Origin: Alcanivorax sp. REN37
Lineage (GTDB): Bacteria > Pseudomonadota > Gammaproteobacteria > Pseudomonadales > Alcanivoracaceae
Direction of reading: 5' to 3'
Assembly (NCBI RefSeq): GCF_041102775.1
Contig: NZ_JBGCUO010000002.1
Span: forward strand, 62,001-126,000
DNA length: 64,000 nucleotides
The position numbers and the translations under genes are program-made. Below the pieces are notes generated by a model, which was not told the origin of the DNA, ran no database searches, and was given only the letters and a program-made list of their open reading frames with translations. Shown in pieces: positions 33,459 through 43,167 of the stretch (position 1 is the stretch's first letter; each line of letters starts with the position of its first letter).

Positions 33459-35003
33459 TTAGAGCTGCGGGCCGGCGGCACGGATGTCGGCAGAGACATC
33501 GGCGTACTTGTCGGCGAAGTTGGCCTGGAACTGGGTGGCCAGATCGCGCGCGCGTGCTTCGTACTCGGCTTTGTCCGCCCAGGTGTTCTGCGGGATCAGC
33601 AGGTTCGGGTCAACCCCCGGTACCACCTTCGGCACCTCAAGATTGAGGATGTCGATGTGGGTGGTGTCCGCGTTGTCCAGCTCGCCGGACAGAATCGCGT
33701 TGATCACGCCACGGGTGGTGGGGATGCTGAAGCGCTCGCCAACGCCGTAGGGGCCGCCGGTCCAGCCGGTGTTGACCAGGTACACGTGGGAGTCGAATTC
33801 GTCCACACGCTTCATCAGCAGCTCGGCGTATTCGCCGGCACGGCGCGGGAAGAACGGTGCGCCGAAGCAGGTGGAGAAGGTGCTCTTAATGCCACCGCCA
33901 GACCCCATTTCAGTGGAGCCCACCAGCGCGGTGTAACCGCTCAGGAAATGGTAGGCGGCCGCTTCGCGGGACAGCTTGGACACTGGCGGCAGTACGCCGG
34001 TCAGGTCGCAGGTGAGGAAGATGATGTGCTTCGGCTCGCCGGCTTGGTTCTCGATCACGCGCTTGTCGACGTTCTCGAGCGGGTAGGCGGCGCGGGTGTT
34101 CTGGGTTTTGGACACGTCGGCATAGTCGGCGACGCGGGTGTCTTCGTCCAGCACCACGTTTTCCAGCACGGCACCGAATTTGATGGCGTTCCAGATTACT
34201 GGTTCGTTCTTCTGCGACAGGTCGATGCACTTGGCGTAGCAGCCGCCTTCGATGTTGAACACCACATCCTTGCCCCAGCCGTGCTCGTCGTCACCAATCA
34301 GGTAGCGATCCGGGTCGGCGGACAGGGTGGTTTTGCCGGTGCCGGACAGGCCGAAGAACAGTGCCACGCCGCCGTCTTCGCCAACGTTGGCGGAGCAGTG
34401 CATCGGCAGCACGTCTTTTTCCGGCAGCAGGAAGTTCTGCACCGCGAACATGGCTTTCTTCATTTCACCGGCGTAGCGCATGCCAGCGATCAGCACCCGG
34501 CGCTGGGCGAACTGGAAGATCACGCAGCCGTCGGAGTTGGTGCCGTCGCGCTCCGGGTCGCACTGGAAGTTCACTGCGTGCAGCACTTCCCATTGTTCGC
34601 GGCCGGCCGGGTTGAAGGTGTCCGGGCGGATGAACAGCACATTGGCGAACAGGTTATGCCAAGCGCTCTGGGTGGTGACTTTAACCGGGATGTAGTGCTC
34701 GGCGGCGGCGCCTACATGCAGGTGGGATACGAACTGCTCGCTGCCGGCGACGAACGCGGACACGCGTTCCCACAGAGCGTCGAACTTGGCCGCGTCGAAC
34801 GGACGGTTGACCGGGCCCCAGTGGATCTTGGCGCTGGTGGTGGCTTCGTCGACGATGAAACGGTCCATCGGTGAGCGCCCGGTACGGTGACCGGTTTCGC
34901 ATACCAAGGCGCCATTGCTGGCGAGGACACCTTCTTGGCGTTGCAGGGCAATTTCGACCAGACGGGCGGGAGTCAGATCAGTGAATACGGTGGCTTGGGT
35001 CAT
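33459..35003 (-). CDS. pckA: Phosphoenolpyruvate carboxykinase (ATP)
   Basis: Converts oxaloacetate to PEP with ATP, the first committed step of gluconeogenesis. 514 residues, the ATP-type PEPCK. It has the kinase-1a P-loop [13 protein letters not shown], the metal site '[10 protein letters not shown]', '[10 protein letters not shown]' and '[14 protein letters not shown]'. AGGAA lies 6 nt before the ATG. The order pckA-hslO-hslR-yrfG with divergent nudE is the E. coli order. The 209-base gap to hslO holds a candidate promoter. Confidence 0.96.
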   Translation of the reverse strand: MTQATVFTDLTPARLVEIALQRQEGVLASNGALVCETGHRTGRSPMDRFIVDEATTSAKIHWGPVNRPFDAAKFDALWERVSAFVAGSEQFVSHLHVGAAAEHYIPVKVTTQSAWHNLFANVLFIRPDTFNPAGREQWEVLHAVNFQCDPERDGTNSDGCVIFQFAQRRVLIAGMRYAGEMKKAMFAVQNFLLPEKDVLPMHCSANVGEDGGVALFFGLSGTGKTTLSADPDRYLIGDDEHGWGKDVVFNIEGGCYAKCIDLSQKNEPVIWNAIKFGAVLENVVLDEDTRVADYADVSKTQNTRAAYPLENVDKRVIENQAGEPKHIIFLTCDLTGVLPPVSKLSREAAAYHFLSGYTALVGSTEMGSGGGIKSTFSTCFGAPFFPRRAGEYAELLMKRVDEFDSHVYLVNTGWTGGPYGVGERFSIPTTRGVINAILSGELDNADTTHIDILNLEVPKVVPGVDPNLLIPQNTWADKAEYEARARDLATQFQANFADKYADVSADIRAAGPQL

Positions 35004-35176
35004 GGCAGTTCCTGGGCGTCTAACGTGGCAAGGGCCAAAAAACAGACCGACCGGAACATCTGCATGCCCGGCCGCATCGGTAAGTCGCGAGTCTCTGGTC
35101 CAGGAGGACGCCGTAAAACGGACACGCGGCGCCGCAGGACCGCCGGGGCCCGGTGAAGGCCACCGGCAGGCGCGCG

Positions 35177-35182
35177 ATTATG
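35177..35182 (-). promoter_or_regulatory. Possible extended -10 for pckA
   Basis: The minus strand reads TGT-CATAAT. If used, the pckA leader would be about 165 nt. No -35 is visible, so this is weak. Confidence 0.3.
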
Positions 35183-35212
35183 ACAGAACTGCTGCCCCGG
35201 CGCGAGCGCCGC

Positions 35213-36085
35213 TCAGGCTTGGCCTTGCGTCAGCTCATGCACCAGCGCGGCCAGATCGACGGCGTCGAACACCTCTTCCCGGCCACAGAAATCGCAGCTG
35301 ACACGGGCTTCTCCGAGCTCGTCGAGTACATTGCGCAGCTCGCCGGCGCCCAGTGACAGCAGGGTGTTCTGTACTTTTTGCCGAGAGCAGGTGCAACCAA
35401 AGGCGACCGGCGTTGGCGCGGCCAGCTCCGGCGGCTGCTCGTGGTAGAGCCGGTGCAGCATGGTGGTCATCGGCAGGTCGAGCATTTCTTCCAGCGTCAG
35501 GGTATTGGCCAGCGCCACCGCGTGGTCCCAGGCGGCAGCGTTGTGCTCGCGGTCGGCGATGCGGTCCGGCAGCCGTTGCAGCAGCAGGCCGGCGGCGTGG
35601 CCGTTGCCGGCGGCCAGCCACAGGCGGCTGGGCAGCTGTTCGGACTGGCTGAAGTAGTCTTCCAGGCAGCTGGCCAGCGAGTCGCCCTCCAGCGGCACCA
35701 GACCTTGGTACTGGTTGCCTTTTTCCGGGCGGATGGTGATCGCCATCATGCCGTCGCCCAGCAACGCCGGCAGCGGCGCGGCGTCGTTGCCGAGCTCGTC
35801 GGCGTAGCGCGCCATGGCCCGCACTTGGCTGTCGTGGGTGCATTCCGCCAGCAACAGTGTGATCGGGCCGTCGCCCTGGGCTTGCAGGCTCAGGCGGCCT
35901 TCGAATTTGAGCGTGCCGGTGAGCAGCGTCACCGCCGCCAGCGCTTCGCCGAGCAGGCCCTGCACCAGCATCGGGTCGTTGCGTGCGCCCAGTGCCTGGG
36001 CGTAGCTGCCCTGCAGGCGCACCATCTCGCCACGGATGTCACTGTCGGGGAAGAAAAAACGTTGGCGCTGGTCGTAATCGGCCAT
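35213..36085 (-). CDS. hslO: Redox-regulated chaperone Hsp33
   Basis: 290 residues. The C-terminal redox switch has the four zinc-binding cysteines as GCTCSRQKV (CxC) and SCDFCGREE (CxxC). The N-terminal part has 'DIRGEMVRLQGSY' and 'LLGEALAAVTLLTGTLKFEG', typical of Hsp33. Under oxidative stress the zinc is lost and the protein becomes an active holdase. The start at 36085 has TGGAG 7 nt upstream. It is 17 bases after hslR, in the same operon. Confidence 0.96.
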   Translation of the reverse strand: MADYDQRQRFFFPDSDIRGEMVRLQGSYAQALGARNDPMLVQGLLGEALAAVTLLTGTLKFEGRLSLQAQGDGPITLLLAECTHDSQVRAMARYADELGNDAAPLPALLGDGMMAITIRPEKGNQYQGLVPLEGDSLASCLEDYFSQSEQLPSRLWLAAGNGHAAGLLLQRLPDRIADREHNAAAWDHAVALANTLTLEEMLDLPMTTMLHRLYHEQPPELAAPTPVAFGCTCSRQKVQNTLLSLGAGELRNVLDELGEARVSCDFCGREEVFDAVDLAALVHELTQGQA

Positions 36086-36102
36086 GGCGGGCTCCAAAGG
36101 CA

Positions 36103-36498
36103 TCAGGGGGCGTTGCGGTCGCGGAAGCGCTGCAGATCGCGGCGTTCCTTCTTGCTGGGGCGGTGGTCGGCGTGCACCTGCCCCTGCCACGCCAGGCGGC
36201 GGTCAGCGGCGGCCTGGGTGCGGGCGGCCATGCTGTCGTCGGTTTCGGCATAAAGCAAGGCCGCCAGCGGCGCGCCGAGGCGTTTCTCGGACAGCCCGAT
36301 GACCTGTACTTCCCAGGTTTCCTCGCCGCGCGGGGTGACGATGTGTTGGCCCACGCGCACGGCCCGGCTTGGCTTCACGCGCTGGCCATCGAGCCGCACC
36401 CGGCCGCCTTCCACGGCCTGTTGGGCGAGGCTGCGGGTCTTGAAGAAGCGCGCGGCCCACAGCCATTTGTCGATGCGTACGCTGTCTGATTCAGTCAT
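36103..36498 (-). CDS. hslR: Hsp15, S4-domain ribosome-associated heat shock protein
   Basis: 131 residues. The S4 RNA-binding domain covers about 6-70: 'VRIDKWLWAARFFKTRSLAQ', 'GGRVRLDGQRVKPSRAVRVG'. A basic C-terminal tail (RPSKKERRDLQRFRDR) follows. Hsp15 rescues stalled 50S subunits carrying nascent chains. Its start overlaps the yrfG stop by 8 bases, and hslO follows. Confidence 0.94.
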   Translation of the reverse strand: MTESDSVRIDKWLWAARFFKTRSLAQQAVEGGRVRLDGQRVKPSRAVRVGQHIVTPRGEETWEVQVIGLSEKRLGAPLAALLYAETDDSMAARTQAAADRRLAWQGQVHADHRPSKKERRDLQRFRDRNAP

Positions 36499-37159
36499 GG
36501 GGCATCACGTCGTCGAAGCGGTCGATGTAGGGGAATGGATCGGTATCGTTGCGCGCCGGCTGGCTGGAATCCGGGTGCAGAATGCTCCACAGATGGCCGA
36601 TGCCGTATTCGGCGGCGGACGCCAACACCGGCAGCGAGTCATCGACAAACAGCGTGCGCTGGGGATCGAACGGATGCTGGCGCTGCAGTTGCTGCCAGAA
36701 AGCTTGCTCTTCTTTCGGGTGGCGGTAGTCGTGGCTCGATACCAGCACATCGAAATAGCGGTCGAGTCCGGTGCGCGCCACTTTCAGGTTGAGCGCATCG
36801 CGGTGGGCGTTGGTGACCATCACCACTTGGCGCGGACTGGCGTGCAGTTGCTGCAGAAACGCCTCGGCGCCGGGCCGGTAGCCGATGCCGGCGGCAGCCT
36901 CAGCCTTGAGTGCTGCAATGTCCAGCTTCAGCTCGTGGGACCAGAAGTCGAGGCAATACCAGTTCAGCGTGCCTTGGTGGCGAGCGATCCATTTCTCAAT
37001 CACCGCCAGTGCGTCCAGCTCGCCGAGGCCGTTGGCGGCGCCGTAGGCCAGCGGCACCCGCCGCTGCCAGAAATCATTGTCGAAGGCCAGGTCGAGCAAG
37101 GTGCCGTCCATGTCCAACAGCACGGTGTCGATGGCGGCCCAATTCGGGGTCCGTTTCAC
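36491..37159 (-). CDS. yrfG: YrfG-type GMP/IMP nucleotidase (HAD family)
   Basis: 222 residues. HAD motifs are LLDMDGTLLDL (Asp16, Asp18), 'VMVTNAHRDALNLK', the Lys in 'HPKEEQAFW' and LFVDDSLPVL. E. coli YrfG has purine 5'-nucleotidase activity in vitro, and the gene is in the same position (nudE-yrfG-hslR-hslO). The start codon is GTG at 37159. It is divergent from nudE across about 50 bases. Confidence 0.9.
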   Translation of the reverse strand: MKRTPNWAAIDTVLLDMDGTLLDLAFDNDFWQRRVPLAYGAANGLGELDALAVIEKWIARHQGTLNWYCLDFWSHELKLDIAALKAEAAAGIGYRPGAEAFLQQLHASPRQVVMVTNAHRDALNLKVARTGLDRYFDVLVSSHDYRHPKEEQAFWQQLQRQHPFDPQRTLFVDDSLPVLASAAEYGIGHLWSILHPDSSQPARNDTDPFPYIDRFDDVMPHD

Positions 37160-37209
37160 GGTAAGCTACGCCCTTTGAATCATTCGCCGGTCAAGGAGAG
37201 GGGGGCAGT

Positions 37210-37767
37210 ATGCAGCAGAAACCGGAAATTCTCGAAACCCGGTTGGTGGCCCGCAGCCGCTTGTTCGGGGTCGAATCGATGCAGCTGCGCTTCGCCAATG
37301 GTGTCGAACGCACCTACGAGCGGCTGCGCACGCCGCCCATTCCGGCGGTGATGGTGGTGCCGATGCTGGACGCCGACACCGTGGTGATGATCCGCGAGTA
37401 CTGCGCCGGGGTGGAGGACTATCTAATCACCTTGCCGAAAGGCGCCCTCGATGCCGGTGAGGACTGGCGCGAGGCGGGCAACCGCGAGCTACAGGAAGAA
37501 GTGGGCTACGCCGCCGGGCACCTGGAAAAGCTGAAAACCTTCTCGTTGTCGCCGGGTTACATGGGTCACCACATCCACGCGGTGCTGGCGTGGGACCTGA
37601 AACCGTCGAGCCTGCCCGGCGATGAGCCGGAGCCGTTGGAAGTACTGACCTGGAAATTGTCGGAGCTGGAGGCGCTGCTGGAACGCGACGATTGCACCGA
37701 GGCGCGGGTGATTGCTGCGCTCTACATGGCGCGCGAACGGCTGGCGGAGGTACGTCCATGGGGTTGA
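37210..37767 (+). CDS. nudE: ADP compounds hydrolase NudE
   Basis: 185 residues, a Nudix hydrolase acting on ADP-ribose, Ap3A and NADH-type compounds. The Nudix box is GALDAGEDWREAGNRELQEE followed by VGY, near 76-98. The N-terminal half has 'VMVVPMLDADTVVMIREY'. The start codon follows GGAGAGGGGGCA. The stop lies inside the next gene: cysQ overlaps by 10 bases, so translation is coupled as in other gammaproteobacteria. Confidence 0.94.
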   Translation: MQQKPEILETRLVARSRLFGVESMQLRFANGVERTYERLRTPPIPAVMVVPMLDADTVVMIREYCAGVEDYLITLPKGALDAGEDWREAGNRELQEEVGYAAGHLEKLKTFSLSPGYMGHHIHAVLAWDLKPSSLPGDEPEPLEVLTWKLSELEALLERDDCTEARVIAALYMARERLAEVRPWG

Positions 37768-38567
37768 GTGAGTGGCTGGCGCCGCTGCAGCAATTGGCGC
37801 AGCAGGCGGCGGCGGAGATCATGGCGGTCTACCGCCGTGGTGAGGTGGCGGTGACCGATAAGGCTGATGCGTCGCCGCTCACCGAGGCGGACCTGCGTGC
37901 CCACCGAGTGATCGCTGCCGGTTTGCAGGCGCTCACTCCGGGGATCCCTGTGTTGTCTGAGGAATCGGCGTTGCAGCCGTGGGCGGAGCGTCGGCAGTGG
38001 TCGCGATTCTGGTTGGTGGACCCGCTCGATGGGACCCGCGAGTTCGTTTCTCGCAGTGGTGAGTTCACCGTCAATATCGCCTTGATCGAGGGCGGCCAGC
38101 CGGTGTTGGGGGTGGTGCAGGTGCCGGTCACCGGGGCGCTGTATTACGGCGGCCCGACGCTGGGCGCCTGGTGCCGTGAGCAGGGCGTTGAACGGCGCCT
38201 GCATACGCGCCTGCCGCAGGCGCCGGTGCGGTTGGTGGCCAGCCGCCGCAGTGGGCTGGATGCCATGGCACAACTGGAGCAGGCGCTGGCGCGCGAGTTC
38301 GGAGCGGTGGAACGGGTGGCGCAAAGCTCCTCACTGAAACTGTGCGAAGTGGCGCAGGGCAGTGCCGACCTATACCCGCGGCTGGGGCCCACTTCCGAAT
38401 GGGATACCGCCGCCGGCCATGCGGTGCTGCTCGGCGCTGGCGGCTGCGTGCTGCAACCGGACTTCTCGCCGCTGATGTACCACAAGCAGGACATCCTCAA
38501 TCCCCATTTCCTGGCACTGGGCAGTGATCCAGCACGTTGGGCATTCCTGCGGCCGCTGCTGGCCTGA
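37758..38567 (+). CDS. cysQ: 3'(2'),5'-bisphosphate nucleotidase CysQ
   Basis: 269 residues, an inositol-monophosphatase-fold phosphatase that removes the 3'-phosphate from PAP and PAPS, recycling the sulfate-assimilation product. Metal sites are SEES near 75, then 'WLVDPLDGTREFV' and 'SEWDTAAGHAVL'. The ATG at 37758 lies inside nudE. It is the last gene before a 607-base gap with the hexamer repeats. Confidence 0.94.
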   Translation: MGLSEWLAPLQQLAQQAAAEIMAVYRRGEVAVTDKADASPLTEADLRAHRVIAAGLQALTPGIPVLSEESALQPWAERRQWSRFWLVDPLDGTREFVSRSGEFTVNIALIEGGQPVLGVVQVPVTGALYYGGPTLGAWCREQGVERRLHTRLPQAPVRLVASRRSGLDAMAQLEQALAREFGAVERVAQSSSLKLCEVAQGSADLYPRLGPTSEWDTAAGHAVLLGAGGCVLQPDFSPLMYHKQDILNPHFLALGSDPARWAFLRPLLA

Positions 38568-39174
<607 letters not shown>

Positions 39175-40605
39175 GTGTCGAGCTCGCACCTAGAGGCGCT
39201 CAGCGCCCGCTACGGCAGTCATTACAAATGGCTCGCCACTTGCACCGCGATGGTCGGCACCATGGCGATGTCGATGTCGTCCACCATCGTCAACGTGGCG
39301 TTGCCGGACATCATGGCCGATTTCGGTATCAGCTATGCCAGCGTGCAATGGGTGTCCACCGCATTTCTCGCCAGCATGACGGTGGGAATGCTGGTGAATG
39401 CCTGGTGCGTGGACCGCTTCGGGTTGCGCCGCACTTATTTGGTGGCGTTGCTGGCTTATTTGGTGGCGAGCCTTGCCGGTGGCCTGGCACCGACGTTCGA
39501 GACGCTGGTGGCGGCGCGCGCGCTGCAGGGGATTACCGCCGGGCTGGTGCAGCCGCTGGCGCTGCTGATCATTTACCAAGTGTTCCCGGTGCAGGAGCGC
39601 GGCGCTGCGATTGGCGTGTATGGCATGGGCGTGATTCTCGGGCCCACGGTGGGGCCGCTGGTGGGCGGCGCCATGGTCGATTGGATCAACTGGCGCGCGG
39701 TGTTCTTCATCATCATGCCGGTGGTGGTGGTGGCTGGCTTCATGGCGCGCCGCTACCTGGCGCGGCCGGGCGATGAATTGCGCCGCCGCAGTTTGGATGT
39801 GCCGGGACTGTTGTTGCTGGCGGCTTGGATTACGGCCCTGTTGTGGGCAATCACCAATGGCCCGCGGCTGGGTTGGCATGACGTTCAGGTGTTGGCGGCG
39901 GCGACGATCGGCGTGGTGTTGCTGCTGGTGTTCGTGTTGTTTGAGCGCGGCCGGCCGGCGCCGCTGATGACGTTGGCGGTGTTCCGCTATCCCGGTTTTG
40001 CCGCCGCGTTTGTGTTGGCGCTGCTGACCGGTGCGGGCCTGTTTTCGCTGGTGTACCTGTTGCCGCTGCAGGTGCAGACCATTCAGGGCTTCAGTTCCAC
40101 CACCGCCGGATTGCTGATGATGCCGGCGGGCTTGGCCATGAGCCTGGTGTATCCCGGCATCGGCCGCATGGCCGACCGTTACGATGTGCTGTGCCTCGTG
40201 GGCATCGGGCTGGTGCTGACTGCACTGTCTTGTGTGCTACTGGGTTGGTACGTGGAGTCTGAGCTGTTCTGGTTGCTGGCGTTCTGGGCCATTGTCAGTC
40301 GCATTGGCGTGGCGTTCCTGATGCCGCCGGTGGTGGTCGGGGCGTTAAAAATGCTACCGGCGTCGTTGATCAATCAGGGCGCTGGCATCATCAGTTTTGC
40401 GCGCCAGTTCGGCGGCGCCCTGGGCATCGCGCTGGCGTCGGTGCTGCTGCAACAGAGCCAGCCCCTGTTGCCGGGTACAGCGGTGGTGGACCCACATGCG
40501 CTGGCGTACCGCGATGCCTACTGGGTGTTTGCGCTGTTGTTCGTGCTCGGCTGGTTGCCAGCGGTGGCGATGCGGCGCGGGTTCCGCGCGGCACCGCCAG
40601 CCTGA
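39175..40605 (+). CDS. DHA2 family MFS drug:H+ antiporter
   Basis: 476 residues with about 14 membrane segments. The N-terminal pattern is 'MSSTIVNVALPDIMADFGIS'; motif A is 'WCVDRFGLRRTYLVALLAYL' and the antiporter motif C is GVILGPTVGPLVGGAM followed by 'DWINWRAVFFI'. This is the EmrB/QacA type. The start is GTG at 39175 with CAGGAGA just upstream. No membrane-fusion partner (EmrA) is adjacent, so it may act alone. Substrate unknown. Confidence 0.9.
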   Translation: MSSSHLEALSARYGSHYKWLATCTAMVGTMAMSMSSTIVNVALPDIMADFGISYASVQWVSTAFLASMTVGMLVNAWCVDRFGLRRTYLVALLAYLVASLAGGLAPTFETLVAARALQGITAGLVQPLALLIIYQVFPVQERGAAIGVYGMGVILGPTVGPLVGGAMVDWINWRAVFFIIMPVVVVAGFMARRYLARPGDELRRRSLDVPGLLLLAAWITALLWAITNGPRLGWHDVQVLAAATIGVVLLLVFVLFERGRPAPLMTLAVFRYPGFAAAFVLALLTGAGLFSLVYLLPLQVQTIQGFSSTTAGLLMMPAGLAMSLVYPGIGRMADRYDVLCLVGIGLVLTALSCVLLGWYVESELFWLLAFWAIVSRIGVAFLMPPVVVGALKMLPASLINQGAGIISFARQFGGALGIALASVLLQQSQPLLPGTAVVDPHALAYRDAYWVFALLFVLGWLPAVAMRRGFRAAPPA

Positions 40606-40614
40606 AGGTTGGCG

Positions 40615-41229
40615 TCAGCCAAGCCGTTTGATCAATTCCGCCAGGCTGTGCAGGGCATCGTCGCTGCGCAGTTTGCCGCTGCGGTCCAGCTGCAGGCTGC
40701 GGATACCGAGACGGCGTGGACCTTCCACATCTTCTTTCCAGCGACTGCCCAGCCACAGCAATTCGTGCTCGGCCACATCGAGCCGTCGGCACAGCTGCTG
40801 ATACATCTGCGGGGCGGGCTTGAGCACGCCTTCGGCAAATGACCACACCATGGCATCCGGCTGCTGCGGCAGGCAGTCCACCAGCGCGCTGTCGAGCACC
40901 GAGGCGTTGCTGCACAGTCCCCAGCGAATGTCGGCTTGTTGCAACGCAGCGAGCAGTTGCGCTGCATCACCACGGCAAGCGCCGGCTGCCAACCACTCAG
41001 CGCTGCACTGTTGCAGTTGCTGCCATTGCTCCGGCGCCCATGTCAGGGCCTGTTGTTCTGCCAGGGCAGCAAGATTGAGCGGCGCAGTGAGCGGCCGCCG
41101 GCGGGTGCTGGCCGAGGGCGGCGCGCCGGCTGCGCTGCAGTGGTTCCAGAACGCATCGAGTGGATGTTGTTGCTGCACCGGAGCCAGCAAATCAGCGATA
41201 TCGAAGGCAACAGCTTTCCAGGGAAACAT
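40615..41229 (-). CDS. HAD-like hydrolase with altered catalytic residues
   Basis: 204 residues. The N-terminal strand is VAFDIADLL, with the nucleophile Asp10 kept but the general-acid Asp two residues later replaced by Ala12. Motif II (LCSNAS) and the motif III Lys (EGVLKPAPQMY) are present, and motif IV reads WLGSRWKEDVEG with Ser where the first Asp is expected. Either the substrate or reaction differs (dehalogenase-like enzymes lack the +2 Asp) or activity is lost. ATG at 41229 has AGGA 7 nt upstream. It is convergent with the MFS gene and divergent from the monooxygenase. Confidence 0.75.
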   Translation of the reverse strand: MFPWKAVAFDIADLLAPVQQQHPLDAFWNHCSAAGAPPSASTRRRPLTAPLNLAALAEQQALTWAPEQWQQLQQCSAEWLAAGACRGDAAQLLAALQQADIRWGLCSNASVLDSALVDCLPQQPDAMVWSFAEGVLKPAPQMYQQLCRRLDVAEHELLWLGSRWKEDVEGPRRLGIRSLQLDRSGKLRSDDALHSLAELIKRLG

Positions 41230-41487
41230 GGCATGTCCTGCGTCAATCCATAGACCGTCATCATTGGTTGCCCGGAGCGGCAAACAATGAATGCACAAAG
41301 CTGACATCTTCGCAGTCAACATAATTTTGCGCAGCTGATTTTTTCGAAGTTTTTGCCTATTTGCAAAGTGATAACAAGGCGTTGCAGAGGAAAAGAACGG
41401 GCGTTCCGCAACTTCTCCAGTTTGAGAATGGCGTCGCATATAGGGTAGGGTTCCGCTCGCTTCTGCCAATCAATGGAGGAATGTGTC

Positions 41488-42879
41488 GTGACTTTTCGCG
41501 TCGCTATTATCGGTGCCGGCCCCAGTGGTCTGGCCCAGCTGCGGGCCTTCGAGGCCGCTCGCCAGGCGGGTTACAAAGACCTGCCGGAGATCGTGTGTTA
41601 CGAGAAACAGAACGACCTGGGCGGCATGTGGAACTACACCTGGCGCACTGGTTTGGACAAGAATGGCGAGCCCGTACATGGCAGCATGTACCGCTATCTC
41701 TGGTCAAACGGACCGAAAGAGTGTCTGGAGTTTGCGGACTACAGTTTTGATGAACATTTCGGACGTCCGATTCCGTCTTATCCGCCGCGCGCGGTGCTGA
41801 AAGACTACATCATGGGTCGCATTGAGAAAGATAACCTGCGTTCGTTGATCCGCTTCGAGTGTGCAGCACGCTGGATCACCTGGGATGAAGACACCCAGCA
41901 GTTTTCAGTGACGGTTACCAATCACCAGACCGGTGAGCAAGAAACCAGCGAGTTTGATTATGTGGTCGTCGCGACCGGCCATTTTTCCACGCCGAACGTC
42001 CCCTATTTCGACGGCGTCGAAAAGTTTCCGGGGCGGGTACTGCATGCCCATGATTTCCGTGACGCACGTGAGTTCGAAGGCCAGGATGTACTGCTGATCG
42101 GCAGCAGCTATTCGGCGGAGGACATCGGGTCGCAGTGCTTCAAGTACGGTGCTCGCAGCGTCACCCTCAGCCACCGTTCCAAACCGCTCGGCTTTGACTG
42201 GCCGGAGGGCATGGAGGAACGTCCGCTGCTGGAGCGTCTGGACGATGACGAGGCGGTGTTCAGTGACGGCACCCGCAAGCGCATTGATGCGCTGATCCTG
42301 TGCACCGGCTACTTGTATGCGTTTCCGTTCTTGCCAGAAGAGCTGCAACTGAAGACCGGCAACTGCCTGTACCCGGACCAGCTCTACAAGGGCATCGTAT
42401 TCGAGGACAACCCGCGGCTGCTGTATCTCGGCATGCAGGACCAGTACTTCACCTTCAACATGTTTGATGCGCAAGCGTGGTTTGCCCGCGATGTCATGCT
42501 CGGACGCATTGCGCTGCCGGACGCTGCGGCGCGCCGCCAGCACATGGACTCTTGGCTGGCCCGTCACGGCGCGCTCGATGGCGCCAATGACGATATCGAC
42601 TTCCAGGCCGATTACATCCGCGACTTGATGGATGCCACCGATTACCCGGATTTCCCGGTGGAGAAGCAGGGGGCATTGTTCAAGCAGTGGCTGGATGATA
42701 AGCGGCACGACATCATGGGCTTCCGCAACCGCAGCTATTGCTCAACCATGACCGGCACCCAGGCCCCGTGCCTGCCGCGTCCGTGGCTGGAGATCATGGA
42801 TGACTCGCTGCAGAGTTTCTTGAAGTTGGAGTTCACGCCCGCGCAGGAAGAGCCGGCGCGCAAGGCATCCAACGCCTGA
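41488..42879 (+). CDS. tmm: Trimethylamine monooxygenase-like flavin monooxygenase
   Basis: 463 residues, a class B FAD/NADPH monooxygenase. FAD site GAGPSG (9-14). The FMO-identifying motif FxGxxxHxxxF is at 180-190 (FPGRVLHAHDF). The NADPH site is LIGSSYSAEDIG (203-214). Several stretches match bacterial Tmm as I recall it: 'HGSMYRYLWSNGPKE' (Asn74), 'TGHFSTPNVPY', 'HAHDFRDAREF', 'ILCTGYLY', 'YLGMQDQYFTFNMFDAQAW'. Tmm oxidises trimethylamine to TMAO, and related enzymes oxidise indole or dimethylsulfide. The start GTG at 41488 has GGAGGA 9 nt upstream. No TMAO demethylase or transporter follows; a MocR regulator does. Confidence 0.82.
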   Translation: MTFRVAIIGAGPSGLAQLRAFEAARQAGYKDLPEIVCYEKQNDLGGMWNYTWRTGLDKNGEPVHGSMYRYLWSNGPKECLEFADYSFDEHFGRPIPSYPPRAVLKDYIMGRIEKDNLRSLIRFECAARWITWDEDTQQFSVTVTNHQTGEQETSEFDYVVVATGHFSTPNVPYFDGVEKFPGRVLHAHDFRDAREFEGQDVLLIGSSYSAEDIGSQCFKYGARSVTLSHRSKPLGFDWPEGMEERPLLERLDDDEAVFSDGTRKRIDALILCTGYLYAFPFLPEELQLKTGNCLYPDQLYKGIVFEDNPRLLYLGMQDQYFTFNMFDAQAWFARDVMLGRIALPDAAARRQHMDSWLARHGALDGANDDIDFQADYIRDLMDATDYPDFPVEKQGALFKQWLDDKRHDIMGFRNRSYCSTMTGTQAPCLPRPWLEIMDDSLQSFLKLEFTPAQEEPARKASNA

Positions 42880-42899
42880 CCCTCAGGACTGAAAGCATC

Positions 42900-42919
42900 G
42901 CCCGGCCCATTGGCCGGGC
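42900..42919 (+). terminator. Weak hairpin after the monooxygenase gene
   Basis: An 8-bp stem GCCCGGCC / GGCCGGGC with a CATT loop lies 21 bases after the stop, without a T-tract. Confidence 0.35.
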
Positions 42920-43054
42920 TCACTTCGCGCCGCGTTCTGTCATAAGCGGCGCTTCTCCTTGCCCATTTGATCAGCGCGCCCTGCACTGAAATCGTTGCGT
43001 TCACCGGGCTCGTTGTGGCATCAGTCGTTAAGCTGCAGTGCTTGCCCTGGAGCG

Positions 43055-43071
43055 CCTAGCCGATCGCTAGG
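43055..43071. promoter_or_regulatory. Inverted repeat upstream of the MocR gene
   Basis: CCTAGC, 5 nt, GCTAGG lies 97 bases before the regulator's start. It could be an operator for autoregulation, but no family consensus supports it. Confidence 0.3.
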
Positions 43072-43167
43072 ATGGGCAATGTTCTTGGCGTGCTCGATGA
43101 AGTCGCCCTCGCTGGCGCAGATAACGCGCTCAGGCTGCACCAAGATAACAACAACAAGGGAGCAGAC

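Noticed and set aside
33426..34874. Long open frame antisense to pckA
   Set aside because: pckA is intact with its P-loop and metal site, and the antisense frame has no recognisable domain or ribosome site.
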